Source: Leptobrachium leishanense
Lineage: Eukaryota; Chordata; Amphibia; Anura; Megophryidae
Length of the DNA: 64,000 nt
Assembly: GCA_009667805.1 (NCBI GenBank)
Contig: CM019072.1
Coordinates: 41,112,654 to 41,176,653, forward strand
Reading direction: 5' to 3'
Below are positions 12,091 to 22,855 of the stretch, piece by piece. The notes beneath the pieces were generated by a model. The model was not told the origin of the DNA and searched no databases. It saw only the letters and a program-made list of their open reading frames with translations. A program made the translations under genes and the position numbers. The stretch's first letter is position 1. Every line of letters starts with the position of its first letter.

Positions 12091-13320
12091 TTTTGAATAA
12101 TTCTTATCAGGTTCTTGATATAGAGTATGACAACAGATTGTATGACTGTATACACTGTAATTGCTTAGGAAAATGTGTACTTTGTTCTGAATTTTTGGGG
12201 GTTCGCAATTAATACATATTCCATGTGTGCACACCGTAATGAGAAAAACTGCGCACGGCAACTTCACTAACCCAGCATTCTTTACTCAGTGGGTCATATT
12301 GCCTTGTTATATGCCTTTTTCTATCTTGGCTACAGGGCTGGTGCTTTTAGTAGTCACTTCAAGTGGCTGCATCACAGTGCCCTGCAGGGGGTACACAACA
12401 AGTAGCTCCCAATGACCTCCTGCCCTTGCTCAGGGAGAAGAGCTTACTTCTTCTGAGGATGGGAGGGACAGCAACATGCATGAGGAAACTAAACATGAAG
12501 CAAGGAATGAAAAAGGTGTTTAATGAGGTCAATAAGGGTCTTTGGCTGCATTCCAAGGAGGTCTGAACAGGAGGGGGAAGAGGGGTTGATGGAAACCAGC
12601 TGCAGTTAACCCTTTCCTGGCTCTCACAATGTCCTTTCATCAATGGACATGTCTTTAGCTGTAATCATCTGAGTACTTTTCTCCCTGACTTTCTAGAGGT
12701 GACTCCCATAACCTCCTGCAATCACCATGTTGTATCACGGGATATAGTATTTTATATCAAGTTCATAGCACAATAATTTGGTGTAAATTGTCCAACATGA
12801 CCTCAGTCCCCCGGTACAAGTTTGTGGCAACAAAATAAATACATCACATAACTGTAATGTCTGAATGTCCAAATGGAGGAGAAATCTGAGTTATAGTCTA
12901 TATAAATAATGCATGGAGTGTGTGGCAAAGGGGAGGCTGGCAAAATGTATCTTCTCAGGATGGAGATAAAAAGTCAGGCAAGGGTCCTGCTGGGTTTAAC
13001 TGATCACTTTTGCAATCATGACATTGTTCATGGATTATAAACTCCTTTTTTCACACTTGCATGGCAGCACATTTGAGATGAATTGTAGATTTGGTTTCAA
13101 TATAAGTGTAAATTCTTAAATAAAAACTAATCCCCTAAAAAACAAACAGGACCTTGGTTCTTTAAATATATTAAAACTAGCTTGAATGGATAATTTGTGT
13201 ATTCGTCAGCTACCGTTTCCTTTTATAGAGAAGTGAATATATGGTAAGCGCCAATCCCACCTACCACCACCAGAACCCTGATGCTAGACCAGAAGGACAG
13301 TCAATCCTAACGAATAATAA
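12091..13320. other. mmp2 intron 2, no recognised feature
   Basis: Non-coding. Around 12360-12640 the base composition is higher in GC, but I find no exon with valid splice sites or a recognisable protein. Confidence 0.45.
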
Positions 13321-13324
13321 CAAA

Positions 13325-14255
13325 ATCGTATACATATCCAATCAGCGCAAACAAAATTGCTTTCATGGTTATGATGTCTCTCATATGTTCTCAACCCAAA
13401 TGTCGGTATATATATAAAGAAGCGAAAGAAATATGATAGTGCAGTATATCGTTTCAATATATTAGGTGATACACAATTTTCACTCACAAATATAGAGCCC
13501 TATCACTGGCTCTGAGTGGGTCCACGCCTCTGGGTAGCTTTAAATGCCTCTTCTAGGTACTTTATGGAGTAGTTTTTCTTTTCACAAAATACAGCATAGA
13601 AGACAGAAATAGGAAGATAAACAATTCTCCGTGTGTGAAAACTGAGCTTATAAAACAGAAGATTTTTCTGAAATTTTTTAACTCACTCTTAGTGGAGCAT
13701 CCATAGCTCGAGAATGTACGCCTACGGATTTTTTCATGTCCAAGAAAACGCCAAGGAAACTGGGACTTCGTCTCTCCAGCCGTTGGCCTGCTTTCCAAGC
13801 CAATGTTTTCTCCTCCTTCTGCGTTTATGTCCTGGTTCTGGGCTCCGTGGCTTTCATGTGTCGCAAGATGATGATCATCTTGATGTATGCTTCTATGACC
13901 ATAGAAGCATACATCAAGATGATCATCATCTTGCAACACATGAAAGCCCCAGTGGCTGCCACATATTACAATCCAAACGCTAACGGGTTAAGTAACCCTT
14001 TACCGTTTGGTACCTTGCGCTTTTCAGCACGAGGTTACTGTACCAGAGGTGTGGACCCACTCAGAGCCAGGGATGGGGGCTCTATATTTGTGAGTGAAAA
14101 TTGTGTATCACCTAATATATTGAAACTGTATACGATATACTGCACTATCATATTTCTTTTGCTTCTTTATATATATACTGAAATTTGGGTTGAGAACATA
14201 TGAGACATCATAACCCTGAAAGCAATTTTGTTTGCGCTGATCAGATATGTATACG
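13325..14255. repeat. Large inverted repeat with ~205-bp arms
   Basis: Left arm 13325-13529 and right arm 14051-14255 are inverted copies (for example CTCACAAATATAGAGCCC against GGGCTCTATATTTGTGAG). The spacer holds a second, almost perfect hairpin at 13858-13957 and ends with a segment also present at 45410-45490. A diverged single arm recurs at 58210-58720, so this is a dispersed family of palindromic elements. Coding potential in the spacer is not convincing. Confidence 0.8.
13858..13957. repeat. Near-perfect 100-bp palindrome
   Basis: Two 49-base arms around a 2-base centre, with a single mismatch. The middle reads GCTTCTATG-AC-CATAGAAGC and the outer edge TTTCATGTGT / ACACATGAAA. Confidence 0.9.
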
Positions 14256-14414
14256 TTACAGTTTATTTTGTATATTTAGAAGGTGAATACAATAATTAGT
14301 ATGGCGCGTTAATGTGTCACATGTCAATAAGACACATACATTTATTACATTTTCAAAACCTATAGAAACACTTGCTGAAGGTTTTACTGAACGCAAACAA
14401 TTAAGTCCCATTAC

Positions 14415-14638
14415 CTGTAAGTGACTTGGTTCTTTTCCCACTTTGGTTTTCGGGGAAAAAATTGATAATTGGAAACGTCTGGGTTACCACATCTTGGCTT
14501 TTTCATTGTCTCAATTGTGTTCTGATCCAATTCCCCAGTTTGAGGCAATTTAAAGAATTTCTGCATTTTCTTTAAAGTGTCCTTCAGCTCCATCAGACAT
14601 GTTTCTTTGGGGCAGCCATAGTATTTGAGTAGATATTG
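14415..14638 (-). CDS. mmp2: mmp2 exon 2: propeptide with cysteine switch
   Basis: This 224-bp exon starts after a TTTTTAG acceptor and ends at CAG|GTAATG (phase 2). It encodes the propeptide helices ([10 protein letters not shown], then [15 protein letters not shown]) and the cysteine-switch motif PRCGNPDV at about residues 95-102 of the precursor. In the MMP family the switch cysteine coordinates the catalytic zinc and keeps the zymogen latent; its removal activates the enzyme. The exon ends in [16 protein letters not shown], which contains the start of the catalytic domain. It is one codon shorter than the mammalian exon as I recall it. No stop or frameshift is present, so this is a functional-looking exon rather than a relic. 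Confidence 0.95.
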
Positions 14639-14938
14639 CTAAAAAGCAACATAACACACTGTTATTACAACAAATTCGTTAGAGTATACAGAGCAACTTC
14701 CTCATACTTTTCATTTGAATATGGTTGGGTCAGGTGGGAGTTTGTCCAAAGGACCAACATTCACATCCACATCGTCAAAGAGTGCATGCCAACCTGGTGT
14801 ATTATCAACCTGTAAGAGTACCAAGGGAGACCATGGACTGGATTTAGGCACTCTGACCTAAAAACAGGATTGGGACCAATGGTGTGGTAATATGATCGAT
14901 GATGAATTGAATATTAATGGTAAGACAGTATCCACTAA

Positions 14939-15336
14939 GGCTGGGGTCAAACTAAGGCATTTTTAACGTGCGTTTAGGCGCACTTAATCACGGCCGCAGT
15001 AGCAGCAAATGACGGCCAATATACAAAGTACGGCCGCACGAAGCAGCGCAAGCGGCAAACCAACGCATTTTTTCGAGAACGCAGAACCGCTAGTACTGAT
15101 GTACAGAGTGCGCTGCGTCCGCATAGCGGCGTGTGTGCATGATTAGGAGACGTCAGACGCTGCTCATGTCCGGCCAACATAACGTCCAGACACCTAAAGT
15201 TTCCTGGTTTTGATCCGTAACAAATCACGCACGAAAATGCTCATCGTTTGACCGTTTTTGCGCATTCTGTGAAAAAATACGTTCGGACGCACTTTTTGAC
15301 GGTCGCTGCGAATAATGCGTTGGTTTGACCCTAGCC
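14939..15336. mobile_element. Harbinger-like MITE, copy 4
   Basis: TIRs GGCTGGGGTCAAAC / GTTTGACCCTAGCC with perfect TAA duplication (14936-14938, 15337-15339). Just outside mmp2 exon 2 in intron 1. Confidence 0.8.
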
Positions 15337-15419
15337 TAAAAAAAAAAAAATAGTAATAAAAAAAATCAATAAATTTTTTAAAAATAATATATTCACTTTA
15401 AAAAAAGGAGAAAAAAAAA

Positions 15420-15450
15420 GACCTGGTGCAGGGTCGAAACGTCGGTAATT
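15420..15450 (+). ncRNA. Possible degenerate hammerhead-type motif of a Penelope-like element
   Basis: ACCTGGTGCAGGGTCGAAAC is followed by GTCGG. The CGAAACGTC block resembles the GAAA-stem III-GUC part of hammerhead ribozymes reported in Penelope-like retroelements, but the CUGANGA box is altered (CTGGTGC), so an active ribozyme is unlikely. Low confidence. Confidence 0.25.
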
Positions 15451-15539
15451 TTTTAATGCAATTTTGAATAAAAGCATTTTAACGAAGCCCTGGAGTGCAT
15501 CCATTTGGATTGTTATATATATATATGCTGCCGCCCCGC

Positions 15540-16135
15540 AAACACACCTTCAGAAACTTACCACATTGTATAACTCATACTGCAGCTTTGCATTACAATG
15601 TAACTACATGACCCACCATTGTGACATGTTAAAAGACCTAAACTGGCCGTCGCTGGAATCTAGACGCACCCTTCACCTTTCCAACCTGGTGTTTAAGAGC
15701 TTGTCTGGGAAGCTACACCCTACCTGAATAGGCTGCTTCCCCCAGCAGCTCCCTCATCCTATAACCTCCGATCCAGGACCTGCACCTTACTTGCAATACC
15801 ACAATACAAAAAGACAGTGGCTCGATCCTCATTTTCCTACAGAGCACCACAATTATGGAATAACCTCCCAGACACCATCAAATCTTCCACCAGTCTTAAG
15901 TCACTCGAGCTCCTTACTAACATACCTCAATACAGAATGCACCTGTAAACATGTAACCTAGTGACTATATTTCCTACATATTTATTTTCTGTTAATCTGT
16001 ATATTTGTGTTTTTTTAATATCTTGCATTGTATTACTTTGTATTTCTGTAACATTTTAATGTTCTTGAACCCAGGACGTACTTGAAAACGAGAGAAATCT
16101 CAATGTATCCTTCCTGGTAAAATCCTTTATAAATA
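15540..16135 (+). pseudogene. LINE 3' end (reverse transcriptase C-terminus and tail)
   Basis: Plus-strand reading gives HHCDMLKDLNWPSLESRRT and LSNLVFKSLSGK, then in another frame SYNLRSRTCTLLAIPQYKK and LWNNLPDTIKSSTSLKSLEL. This is the usual C-terminal end of an L2/CR1-type LINE polymerase broken by a frameshift near 15720. The 3' end (from about 16063) is GAACCCAGGACGTACTTGAA ... CCTTCCTGGTAAAATCC followed by AAAT-type repeats. The same tail terminates the tRNA-derived SINE at 22245-22453. Confidence 0.75.
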
Positions 16136-16161
16136 AATATATATATATATACATATATATA

Positions 16162-16856
16162 CAGGGTAATTCAAAGAGAATCGAAAAGTCACAGCACATT
16201 TGGTGACTTTTCGTTCTCTTCAATTCGGTTCGATTTGCCGATCCCATTTCGGTGACCCTGCGGTGTATTCAGCAAGCACCACAGGGTCCCCGAATTGCAG
16301 GGAAAAGCTGCCGCAAACCAAACGAAAACTAACCGCAAAACCCGGCGAATGCACGCCGAAAACCCGCAAAAACATCTGGATTGACTCGCCGAAAACGCCT
16401 GAAAAACCCGAGCAGGAGCTGATCACAAATCTGACTTTTTTAAAACAAAAAAAAATCCAGAAAAATGCTTAAAATATCCTAAAAAATCTATATAAAGAGA
16501 CTGTTTACTGCAGAATTTTATAATGAACGGTTTATTAGATTTTGAATTAAAATGGGAATATTTTTAACATCGAAGCCTATGAGATTCGCCTGAATAAAGC
16601 TGTCGAATGAAACCACCGAATGGCAGGGCAATTCGGCAACTTTTCACTGCTGTTTTGTGTTCTCTGAATAGACGAAGCATTGCTTCTCTATGGGGATTTC
16701 ACTGCCCTTGAACAGGCACCGAACAGGCACCGTATGTGCAGGCAATTCGCCAGGATTTGGCGAATTGCCTGCTCTCTGGATTGCCGAATGGCCAAGAAAG
16801 GTAACCGAACACTGATTACCTTTCTCCAGCCATTCGGATCTCTTTGAATTACCCTG
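16162..16856. mobile_element. CAGGGTTATTC-family element, copy b
   Basis: CAGGGTAATTCAAAGAGA at the left and TCTCTTTGAATTACCCTG at the right are perfect inverted ends, flanked by ATA (16159-16161, 16857-16859). The hairpin AAAGTCACAGCACATTTGG and GACCCTGCGGTG block are as in copy a. It sits beside a TA microsatellite. Confidence 0.8.
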
Positions 16857-16970
16857 ATAGTGAGATCAATGGGAGAATTTTTCTGGTTTGACTATTTTGA
16901 CCTAGAATTTTCCATTCTCCAGTCATTCTCCTGCTTTTCATCTCTCTTTGAATTACCCTGATAGTGTGTT
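16857..16970. repeat. Half copy of the short CAGGGTTATTC MITE
   Basis: GAATTTTTCTGGTTTGACTA ... ATTCTCCTGCTTTTC ... TTTGAATTACCCTG matches the right half of the complete short form at 28414-28605. Its left half is absent. Confidence 0.6.
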
Positions 16971-17298
16971 TATTATTGCAGAAGCTCCGCACTGGTACAA
17001 ACCAGCTACTGAGAGATAAACAAGGGACAAACCGTGTTATTAAAATGACCAAAAGCAGCTAGTACCTATTCATATTATACCCAGTAATGTATTAGCTATA
17101 TGATATGATCTAGTAAACCAATGGTCAATAAAATTACTATAAAGAAAAGAAGGAGTATTAACTCAAGTCTACAACCTAAGAAGGTGCAAGAGTTTGTAGG
17201 ATTGTGGTACAGTAACATGAAATATGCTGTTGATCATGGGGGTAACTGCAGTTACATTTTGGTTTATGATGGGAAGGTAGCATCCACTGCAAGGCTAA

Positions 17299-17725
17299 AG
17301 CTAGGGTCAGACTAACGCATTTTTCACGTTGTCCGTGAAAAAGTGCGTTCGAACGAATGGACGTATTTTTTCATGGACTACGCGATAGCGGTCATACGAT
17401 GCGCATTTTCGTCCGTGATTTTGTACGGATCATCAATAAAACCCTTTTTGTGTCTGGACGTTATGTTGGCCGGACGTGTGCAGCGTCTGACGTCTCCTAA
17501 TCACGCACACACGCCTCTATGCGGACGCAGCGCACTCTGTACGTCAGTACTAGCGGTTTGACGTTCTCTAAAAAATGCGTTTGTTTGCCACTTGCGTTGC
17601 GCGGACGAACTTACGTGCGGCCGTTCTTCGTATGTTACCCGGCATTGGACGTCATTTGCTGCTAGCACGGCCGTGATTTCGTGCGGTTAAACGCACGTTA
17701 AAAATGCTTTCGTCTGACCTTAGCC
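17299..17725. mobile_element. Harbinger-like MITE, copy 5
   Basis: Left end AGCTAGGGTCAGAC and right end GTCTGACCTTAGCC, flanked TAA / TTA. Interior nearly identical to copies at 17843 and 2470. Confidence 0.75.
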
Positions 17726-17736
17726 TTAAGCAGGCT

Positions 17737-18366
17737 TTTTTTTTTTTTGGAGAAAGGAAGGATACATTGAGATTTCTCTCATTTTCAAGTATGTCCTGGG
17801 TGGCGAGTATGTACCATTAGGTGTCTTTCCCAAGGACACTAAGGCTAGGGTCAGACGAACGCATTTTTACGTTGTCTGTGAAAAAGTGCGTTCGAACGAA
17901 TAGACGCATTTTTTCACGGAGTACGCGATAGCGGTCATACGATGCGCATTTTCGTCCGTGATTTTGTACGGATCATCAATAAAAACACTTTTTGCGTCTG
18001 GACGTTATGTTGGCCGGACATTAGCAGCGTCTGACGTCTCCTAATCACGCACACACGCCGCTAGCGGACGCAGCGCACTCTGTACGTCAGTACTAGTGGT
18101 TTCACGTTCTCGAAAAAATGCGTTTGTTTGCCGCTTGCGTTGCGCGGCCGCACTTTTGTGCGACCGTACTTCGTATATTGGCCGTCATTGCCCGGCATCT
18201 GCTGCTAGCACGGCCGTGATTAAGTGCGGCTGCACGCGCGTTCGCACTGCCTCAGTCTGACCCTAGCCTTACTGGAGAGGTGCTCTTGGCAGGATTCAAG
18301 CCTGTGTCTCCACGGTCCCCACGGTTATAGAGCAGTGATTTTTACCTCTACTCCACCCAGCCGGAC
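17737..18366 (-). mobile_element. tRNA-derived SINE split by a MITE
   Basis: Minus-strand SINE: tRNA-like head 18364-18269 (CCGGCTGGGTGGAGTAGAGG-like, with a GGATTCAAGCC box on the plus strand) and tail 17839-17737. It is interrupted exactly at the CCAGTAAGTGTCC position by the MITE at 17843-18268. The intact copy at 22245-22453 gives the empty site. Confidence 0.8.
17843..18268. mobile_element. Harbinger-like MITE, copy 6
   Basis: TIRs GGCTAGGGTCAGAC / GTCTGACCCTAGCC; TAA at 17840-17842 and TTA at 18269-18271. Inserted in the SINE 17737-18366. Confidence 0.85.
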
Positions 18367-18562
18367 AACATATGTTTAAAACCTAAAGTCAGTGAAAAAA
18401 ATGTAGGAGCCAGCAATGCTGAGGCATTCATGTACAGGCAAAATAATTGTACGTACTGGTGGTATCTGTCAGCTGCTCAGGGTAGCAGGCATGAAGCCTA
18501 CGGTATATGGATAGAGTAGGTACTGCTAATATATATATATATATATACACACTGTATATTAT

Positions 18563-18743
18563 CAGGGCTATTCACTAAAGGTGGAACTCAGGAGAATTGG
18601 CAGGAGAAGAGAACAATCTAGACCAAATAGCTGATTTGGAAAGTGAGATAAATGGGAGGATTTTTCCTGGTTTGACTATTTTATCCTAGAATTTTCTCTT
18701 CTCCAGTCATTCTCCTCAGTTTCATCATTAGTGAATAGACCTG
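18563..18743. mobile_element. Short MITE related to the CAGGGTTATTC family
   Basis: CAGGGCTATTCACTAA at the left and TTAGTGAATAGACCTG at the right. The interior TTTGGAAAGTGAGATAAATG and TGGTTTGACTATTTT is shared with 28414-28605. Confidence 0.7.
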
Positions 18744-18884
18744 TAAGTCATCACAGGCACTCTCGCATCTGGAATCAATAAAGCCTGGGCTCCGGGAAGT
18801 TGTTTAGAAAGATGAATCGTTCCTGAGTCATGCAGAATCCGAGTGACCAGAAAACAAAACAGGTACCACAGTGGCTGCATTTTA

Positions 18885-19331
18885 GGCTGGTGTCAGACGA
18901 GCGCAGTGTGAACGTCTGTTTTTGCGCACATAATAACGTCCGTCTCAGCATAGTTATAATCGCCAATGGAGCCCCCAACACAAAGTGCGTCCGCACCGAA
19001 CTGCGGGTGCACAACGCTCGCGGCAAACGGAGGCAAGTTAGGCAAGAATGTAAAACCGCTAGAACGGACGTGCGGAGTGCGCTGCGTCCGCAACGCCCGC
19101 ATAGATTTGTGTGTGAGTGATGAACAAGGTCAGACAGACTGCATTTGTGCGGCCAGCATTTTTGACGACAAAATGGTTTTCATATTTAATTTATCTTCCC
19201 TGCTGCATCCGTCAAAAATAACGTCAGTTTAAAAAACGCACTGTGTGGCCACTACTGCGTCTTCCGTCAGAAATGTGTCCGTACTGTACAGGCACACAGT
19301 CCGTACAAAATGCGCTCGTCTGACACCAGCC
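18885..19331. mobile_element. Harbinger-like MITE, divergent copy 7
   Basis: TIRs GGCTGGTGTCAGACGAGCG / CGTCTGACACCAGCC with a perfect TTA duplication (18882-18884, 19332-19334). The interior is diverged from the other copies. Confidence 0.75.
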
Positions 19332-19461
19332 TTAGGGCACAGCCACCCGAGGTCTGTACATCCTGGTTCATCACAGATTTTACAACACTGATAGGTCAGT
19401 GATTCATAAATGGTAGAAATCTAGCCAAATGATGTAAACAGGTCTGTTCAAATACATTTAA

Positions 19462-19974
19462 AGGGATACTCTAGGCAACATGACCACCTAAACTTTTTAG
19501 GTGGTCATCATGTCTAGACTAGAGTATGCCCTTTTCCTCCGCTGAAACTTTACTCCGCCCTCCAAGCTGTCAGTCAGCAGAGCGGGATTCGTATTTCCTG
19601 CTTCTGCCGACTATTGCTTTCAGCGCGATGACGTCTCCAACTCGCCGCAGTAGCTGGCGGCAGCGGCTGAGATTAGTGTTGCGCGCAACACTAATCAAAG
19701 AAGATGGAGCCGGGAGGAAGCCTGCTGATTGGCTGGTTTACGTGAGAGGCACGCATGCGCGCTTCTCACGTAAACCATTAGCCAAGTTGAAGATTTTCAG
19801 GACGGGCGCGGGAGAGGAGGGAGGTGAGTATATAAAAAAAAAACGCCGTTGGAAACAAGTGGTTTTTAGGGTAAGTATTACATTAAAAAAAAAAATACTG
19901 CATAACTAGGTAGGGCAATAGGTTTAATATAATTTAAAAAAAGGGGGGTGTGATTTTCAGCCTAGAGAGTTCCT
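19462..19974. mobile_element. TTAA-flanked MITE (T2/Kolobok-like)
   Basis: AGGGATACTCTAGGC at the left and the inverted GCCTAGAGAGTTCCT at the right, each bounded by TTAA (19458-19461, 19975-19978). TTAA-flanked AAGGR termini are known from amphibian T2-type MITEs. It directly abuts the MITE at 19979. The ORF inside (19526-19909) is not considered a gene. Confidence 0.7.
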
Positions 19975-19978
19975 TTAA

Positions 19979-20405
19979 GGCTGGGGTCAGACTAGCGCAC
20001 TTTAAACATGCGTTCTGGCGCACTTAATTACGGCCGCACTAGCAGCAAATGACGGGCAATGACGGCCAATATACGAAAGTACGGTCGCGCACGAAAGTCC
20101 GGCTGCGCAACGCAAGTGGCAAACGAACGCATTTTGTCGAGAACGTGAAACCACTAGTACGGTCGTACAGAGTGCGCTGCGTCCGCTAGCAGCGTGTGTG
20201 CGTGATTTGGAGATGTCAGACACTGCTAATGTCCGGCCAACATAACATCCAGATGCAAAAGTGTTTTATTGATGATCCGTACAAAATCACGAACGCAAAT
20301 GCGCATCGTATGACCGCTATCGCGTACTCCGTGAAAAAATGCATCCATTCGTTCGAACGCACTTTTTCACAGACGACGCGAAAATGCGTTCGTCTGACCC
20401 TAGCC
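19979..20405. mobile_element. Harbinger-like MITE, copy 8
   Basis: GGCTGGGGTCAGACTAGCGC to CGTCTGACCCTAGCC, flanked by TAA (19976-19978) and TTA (20406-20408). It begins at the last base of the TTAA duplication of the neighbouring MITE, which served as its target. Confidence 0.75.
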
Positions 20406-20601
20406 TTAGCTTGGAAATGGCCTGTCTGCGAAGACATAGACACAAAATAACAAATTTGGTAGTTTAAAATTAAAATAAGGAAATTTACTTTGAGATTACA
20501 ATTGCAAATTGAAAGATATCCAGGAGATGCCATATGATGCTAATTACCCACAGGGATTATTCATTAACTACCATTCATTCATTGAAAGAAAGGTGGTTAT
20601 A

Positions 20602-21975
20602 CGGGTGCGGCAGAAAAAACTCCCACATTTCAAATTCATTGTAAATAGCACAGCAATGCAAAACGACAATCAGAAATTTATTGCGCAGTTTGAAAGAGTA
20701 GTGTTTGCCATTTATGTCACATACATTGTTGCGCCACGGCTGTGGCGCGCATGACCACCTCGTCAAGACTAGTCAGTAGCTAGCATGGCGTGGAGTGGAG
20801 AGCATCGAGGTTTCGTGATTGAGACTTACTTCAAAAATGCCGACTCTGTTACCGCAACACAGCGTTTATTTTGTAGACACTTCAGGCTAGGTCGACATGC
20901 GAAAGTTCCAGATAGGAAGACCATTCTATTGTGGGTCAGTAATTTAAGAAGAACGGGTTTGAGTGTTAAAACGAAGCCGCCGGGTAGGCCTCGTAGTGTC
21001 CGAACACCAGAGAACATCCATGCAGTGAAACATGCTTTTACGCAATCTCCTCAACGTTCGGTCCGTAAGCATGCAATTGCTATGGGACTCTGGGACCGCA
21101 CTGTTAGGAGAATTTTACACACAGAGATGAAGTTCCATCCGTACAAAATGGTAGGTGTGCAGAAACTCAGTGAACGTGATTGGGCCAATCGCAGAGCCTG
21201 TTGTGAGACTACCATGGAAGCTGTTGCAGCTGACACCAGTCTACGGGCTAATGATGAAACGCACTTCCATCTGTCAAGCTACGTCAATAAACAACATTTT
21301 CGGTACTGGTCCGCAACCAATCCTCGACAGATCCTTGAGCGCCCCTCCACAGCGAACATGTTACTGTTTGGTGCGCTGTCGCTGATTTCCGAATTGTAGG
21401 CCCATACTTTTTTGAAGAGGACAGAACTTTCACAGTAACATCTGATCGTTACGTACAGCTGCTACGCAACTTCCTGCAGCCGACACTCAATGACCTAGGG
21501 AATCCTGCTGTGTGGTTCCAACAAGATGGTGCCACTGCACACACAGCCAGGGCATCGATGGGCCTCCTCAGAGAAATGTTTCCGGGGCGTCTGATTTCCT
21601 TACGGTGTGATGTTTCGCGCCCGTTCCCCCTGATCTCGCCCCTTGCGATTTCTTTCTCTGGGGATACCTGAAGGCGCGTGTCTTCCGTCGTAAGCCGCGA
21701 ACACTACATGACCTGAAAGCTGCCGCTCGTGACGAAATCGAGGCAATACCACAAGAGATTTGCAGGAGGGTCATGCGGAACTTCAGGGAGAGACTTCAGA
21801 TGTGCATAGAAAAGGACGGTCGTCATTTGGATGATATAATTTCTAAAACCTAGTGTGTCTGTGATGTAAAGGGCAAACATTGCTCTTTCAAACTGTGCAA
21901 TAAATTTCAGAATGTCGTTTTGCATTGCTGTGTTATTTACGTTTGAAATTCGGGAGTTATTTCTGCCGCACCCTG
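20602..21975 (+). mobile_element. mariner-type transposon, nearly complete but decayed
   Basis: Inverted ends GGGTGCGGCAGAAA / TTTCTGCCGCACCC extend for about 115 bp (to about 20718 and from about 21865), flanked by TA (20600-20601, 21976-21977). The length of 1374 bp is that of a classic mariner. A transposase relic fills the interior. Confidence 0.85.
20785..21853 (+). pseudogene. mariner-family transposase, frameshifted
   Basis: The start ATGGCGTGGAGTGGAG opens an N-terminal helix-turn-helix region (FVIETYFKNADSV, then PPGRPRSVRTPENI as GRPR linker, then SVRKHAIAMGLWDRTVRRIL). The catalytic acidic residues are visible as NDETHF (first Asp), QQDGATAHTA (second) and PDLAPCDFFLWGYLK (third). 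Frameshifts near 21385 and 21610 break the frame, and the final part runs to a stop at 21853. The second-to-third Asp spacing is about 40 residues, longer than DD34D mariners. In such families the enzyme cuts and pastes at TA. Because of the frameshifts no active protein can be made. Confidence 0.85.
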
Positions 21976-22244
21976 TACTTTGACAAACTATAGTGAATAA
22001 AGCATGATGACACTATGGCGAATTCACAGAACTACTTCTCCATACTATTATCCTATTATTTTACTGTAGCTTCTTTTGAGGTTGTCCAGGATAGTTCTCA
22101 AAATAGTTCCTTATTGGATTTCTGCTGGTGTCTCAACTGTAGTTTCTGCAAAAGATAGTAGTATAGATTTGACTATAGATACCATCTTAGTTTCAGTTGA
22201 GGTTGTTTAACATTGTTTTTAATGTTATTGTCAGCATTCTGAAT

Positions 22245-22453
22245 ACCGGCTGGGTGGAGTAGAGGTAACATCACTGCTCTATGACTGTGGAGACCGTGGC
22301 GACATAGGTTCAATCCCGGCAAGAGCACCTCTCCAGTAAGTGTCCTTGGGCAAGACACCTAACGGTACATACTCGCCACCCAGGACATACTTGAAAACGA
22401 GAGAAATCTCAATGTATCCTTCCTGGTAAAAATACTTTCTCAAAAAAAAAAAA
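22245..22453 (+). mobile_element. tRNA-derived SINE, full copy
   Basis: The head is tRNA-like (GGTGGAGTAGAGGTAAC as A-box region; a perfect B box GGTTCAATCCC at 22307-22317). Then come AAGTGTCCTTGGGCAAGACA, and a tail CCAGGACATACTTGAAAACG ... CTTCCTGGTAAAA ending in poly-A. The tail is the 3' end of the LINE at 15540-16135. Confidence 0.85.
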
Positions 22454-22855
22454 ATTCTTTCTATTGGCATTCAATGGAGATTGCCACTTTAAAACCACCA
22501 AAATATGTTCACCGATGTTCCAAAGAAGGATGTAACAATGCAGAATGGAGTACAGAAAACAAAAGAGAACTGAGAACAGGTAGCGGCATCAGGGGCCTGC
22601 CCTTCCATGGTTTCCTTGTCAGGTCTCATGGTTTTAACTTCATGGTGGTATTACAATTACACATGGAATAAAAGGACGTACAAATTAAATTTATAATAAA
22701 TTGCTCGGTGATCCAGGGAGAAAGATTCATAAGACTTTTTTCCCCTTTTGGGCACATTTGGAAAATGCAGCAAAAGATTATTTTTTTCCCTTCTTTTGGA
22801 TCAACAAGATATTAGTTGGTTTTCAACCTATAATACCATGTATCTGTGTAACTAC

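Noticed and set aside
13562..14203. Overlapping frames of 125 and 155 codons
   Set aside because: They cross a perfect hairpin and an inverted repeat, mirror each other, and show no domain.
19526..19909. 127-codon frame
   Set aside because: Lies wholly inside a TTAA-flanked MITE; no recognisable protein.
22245..22320. tRNA gene
   Set aside because: A- and B-box-like sequences exist but the acceptor stem does not close and the body continues into a LINE-type tail; it is a SINE head.
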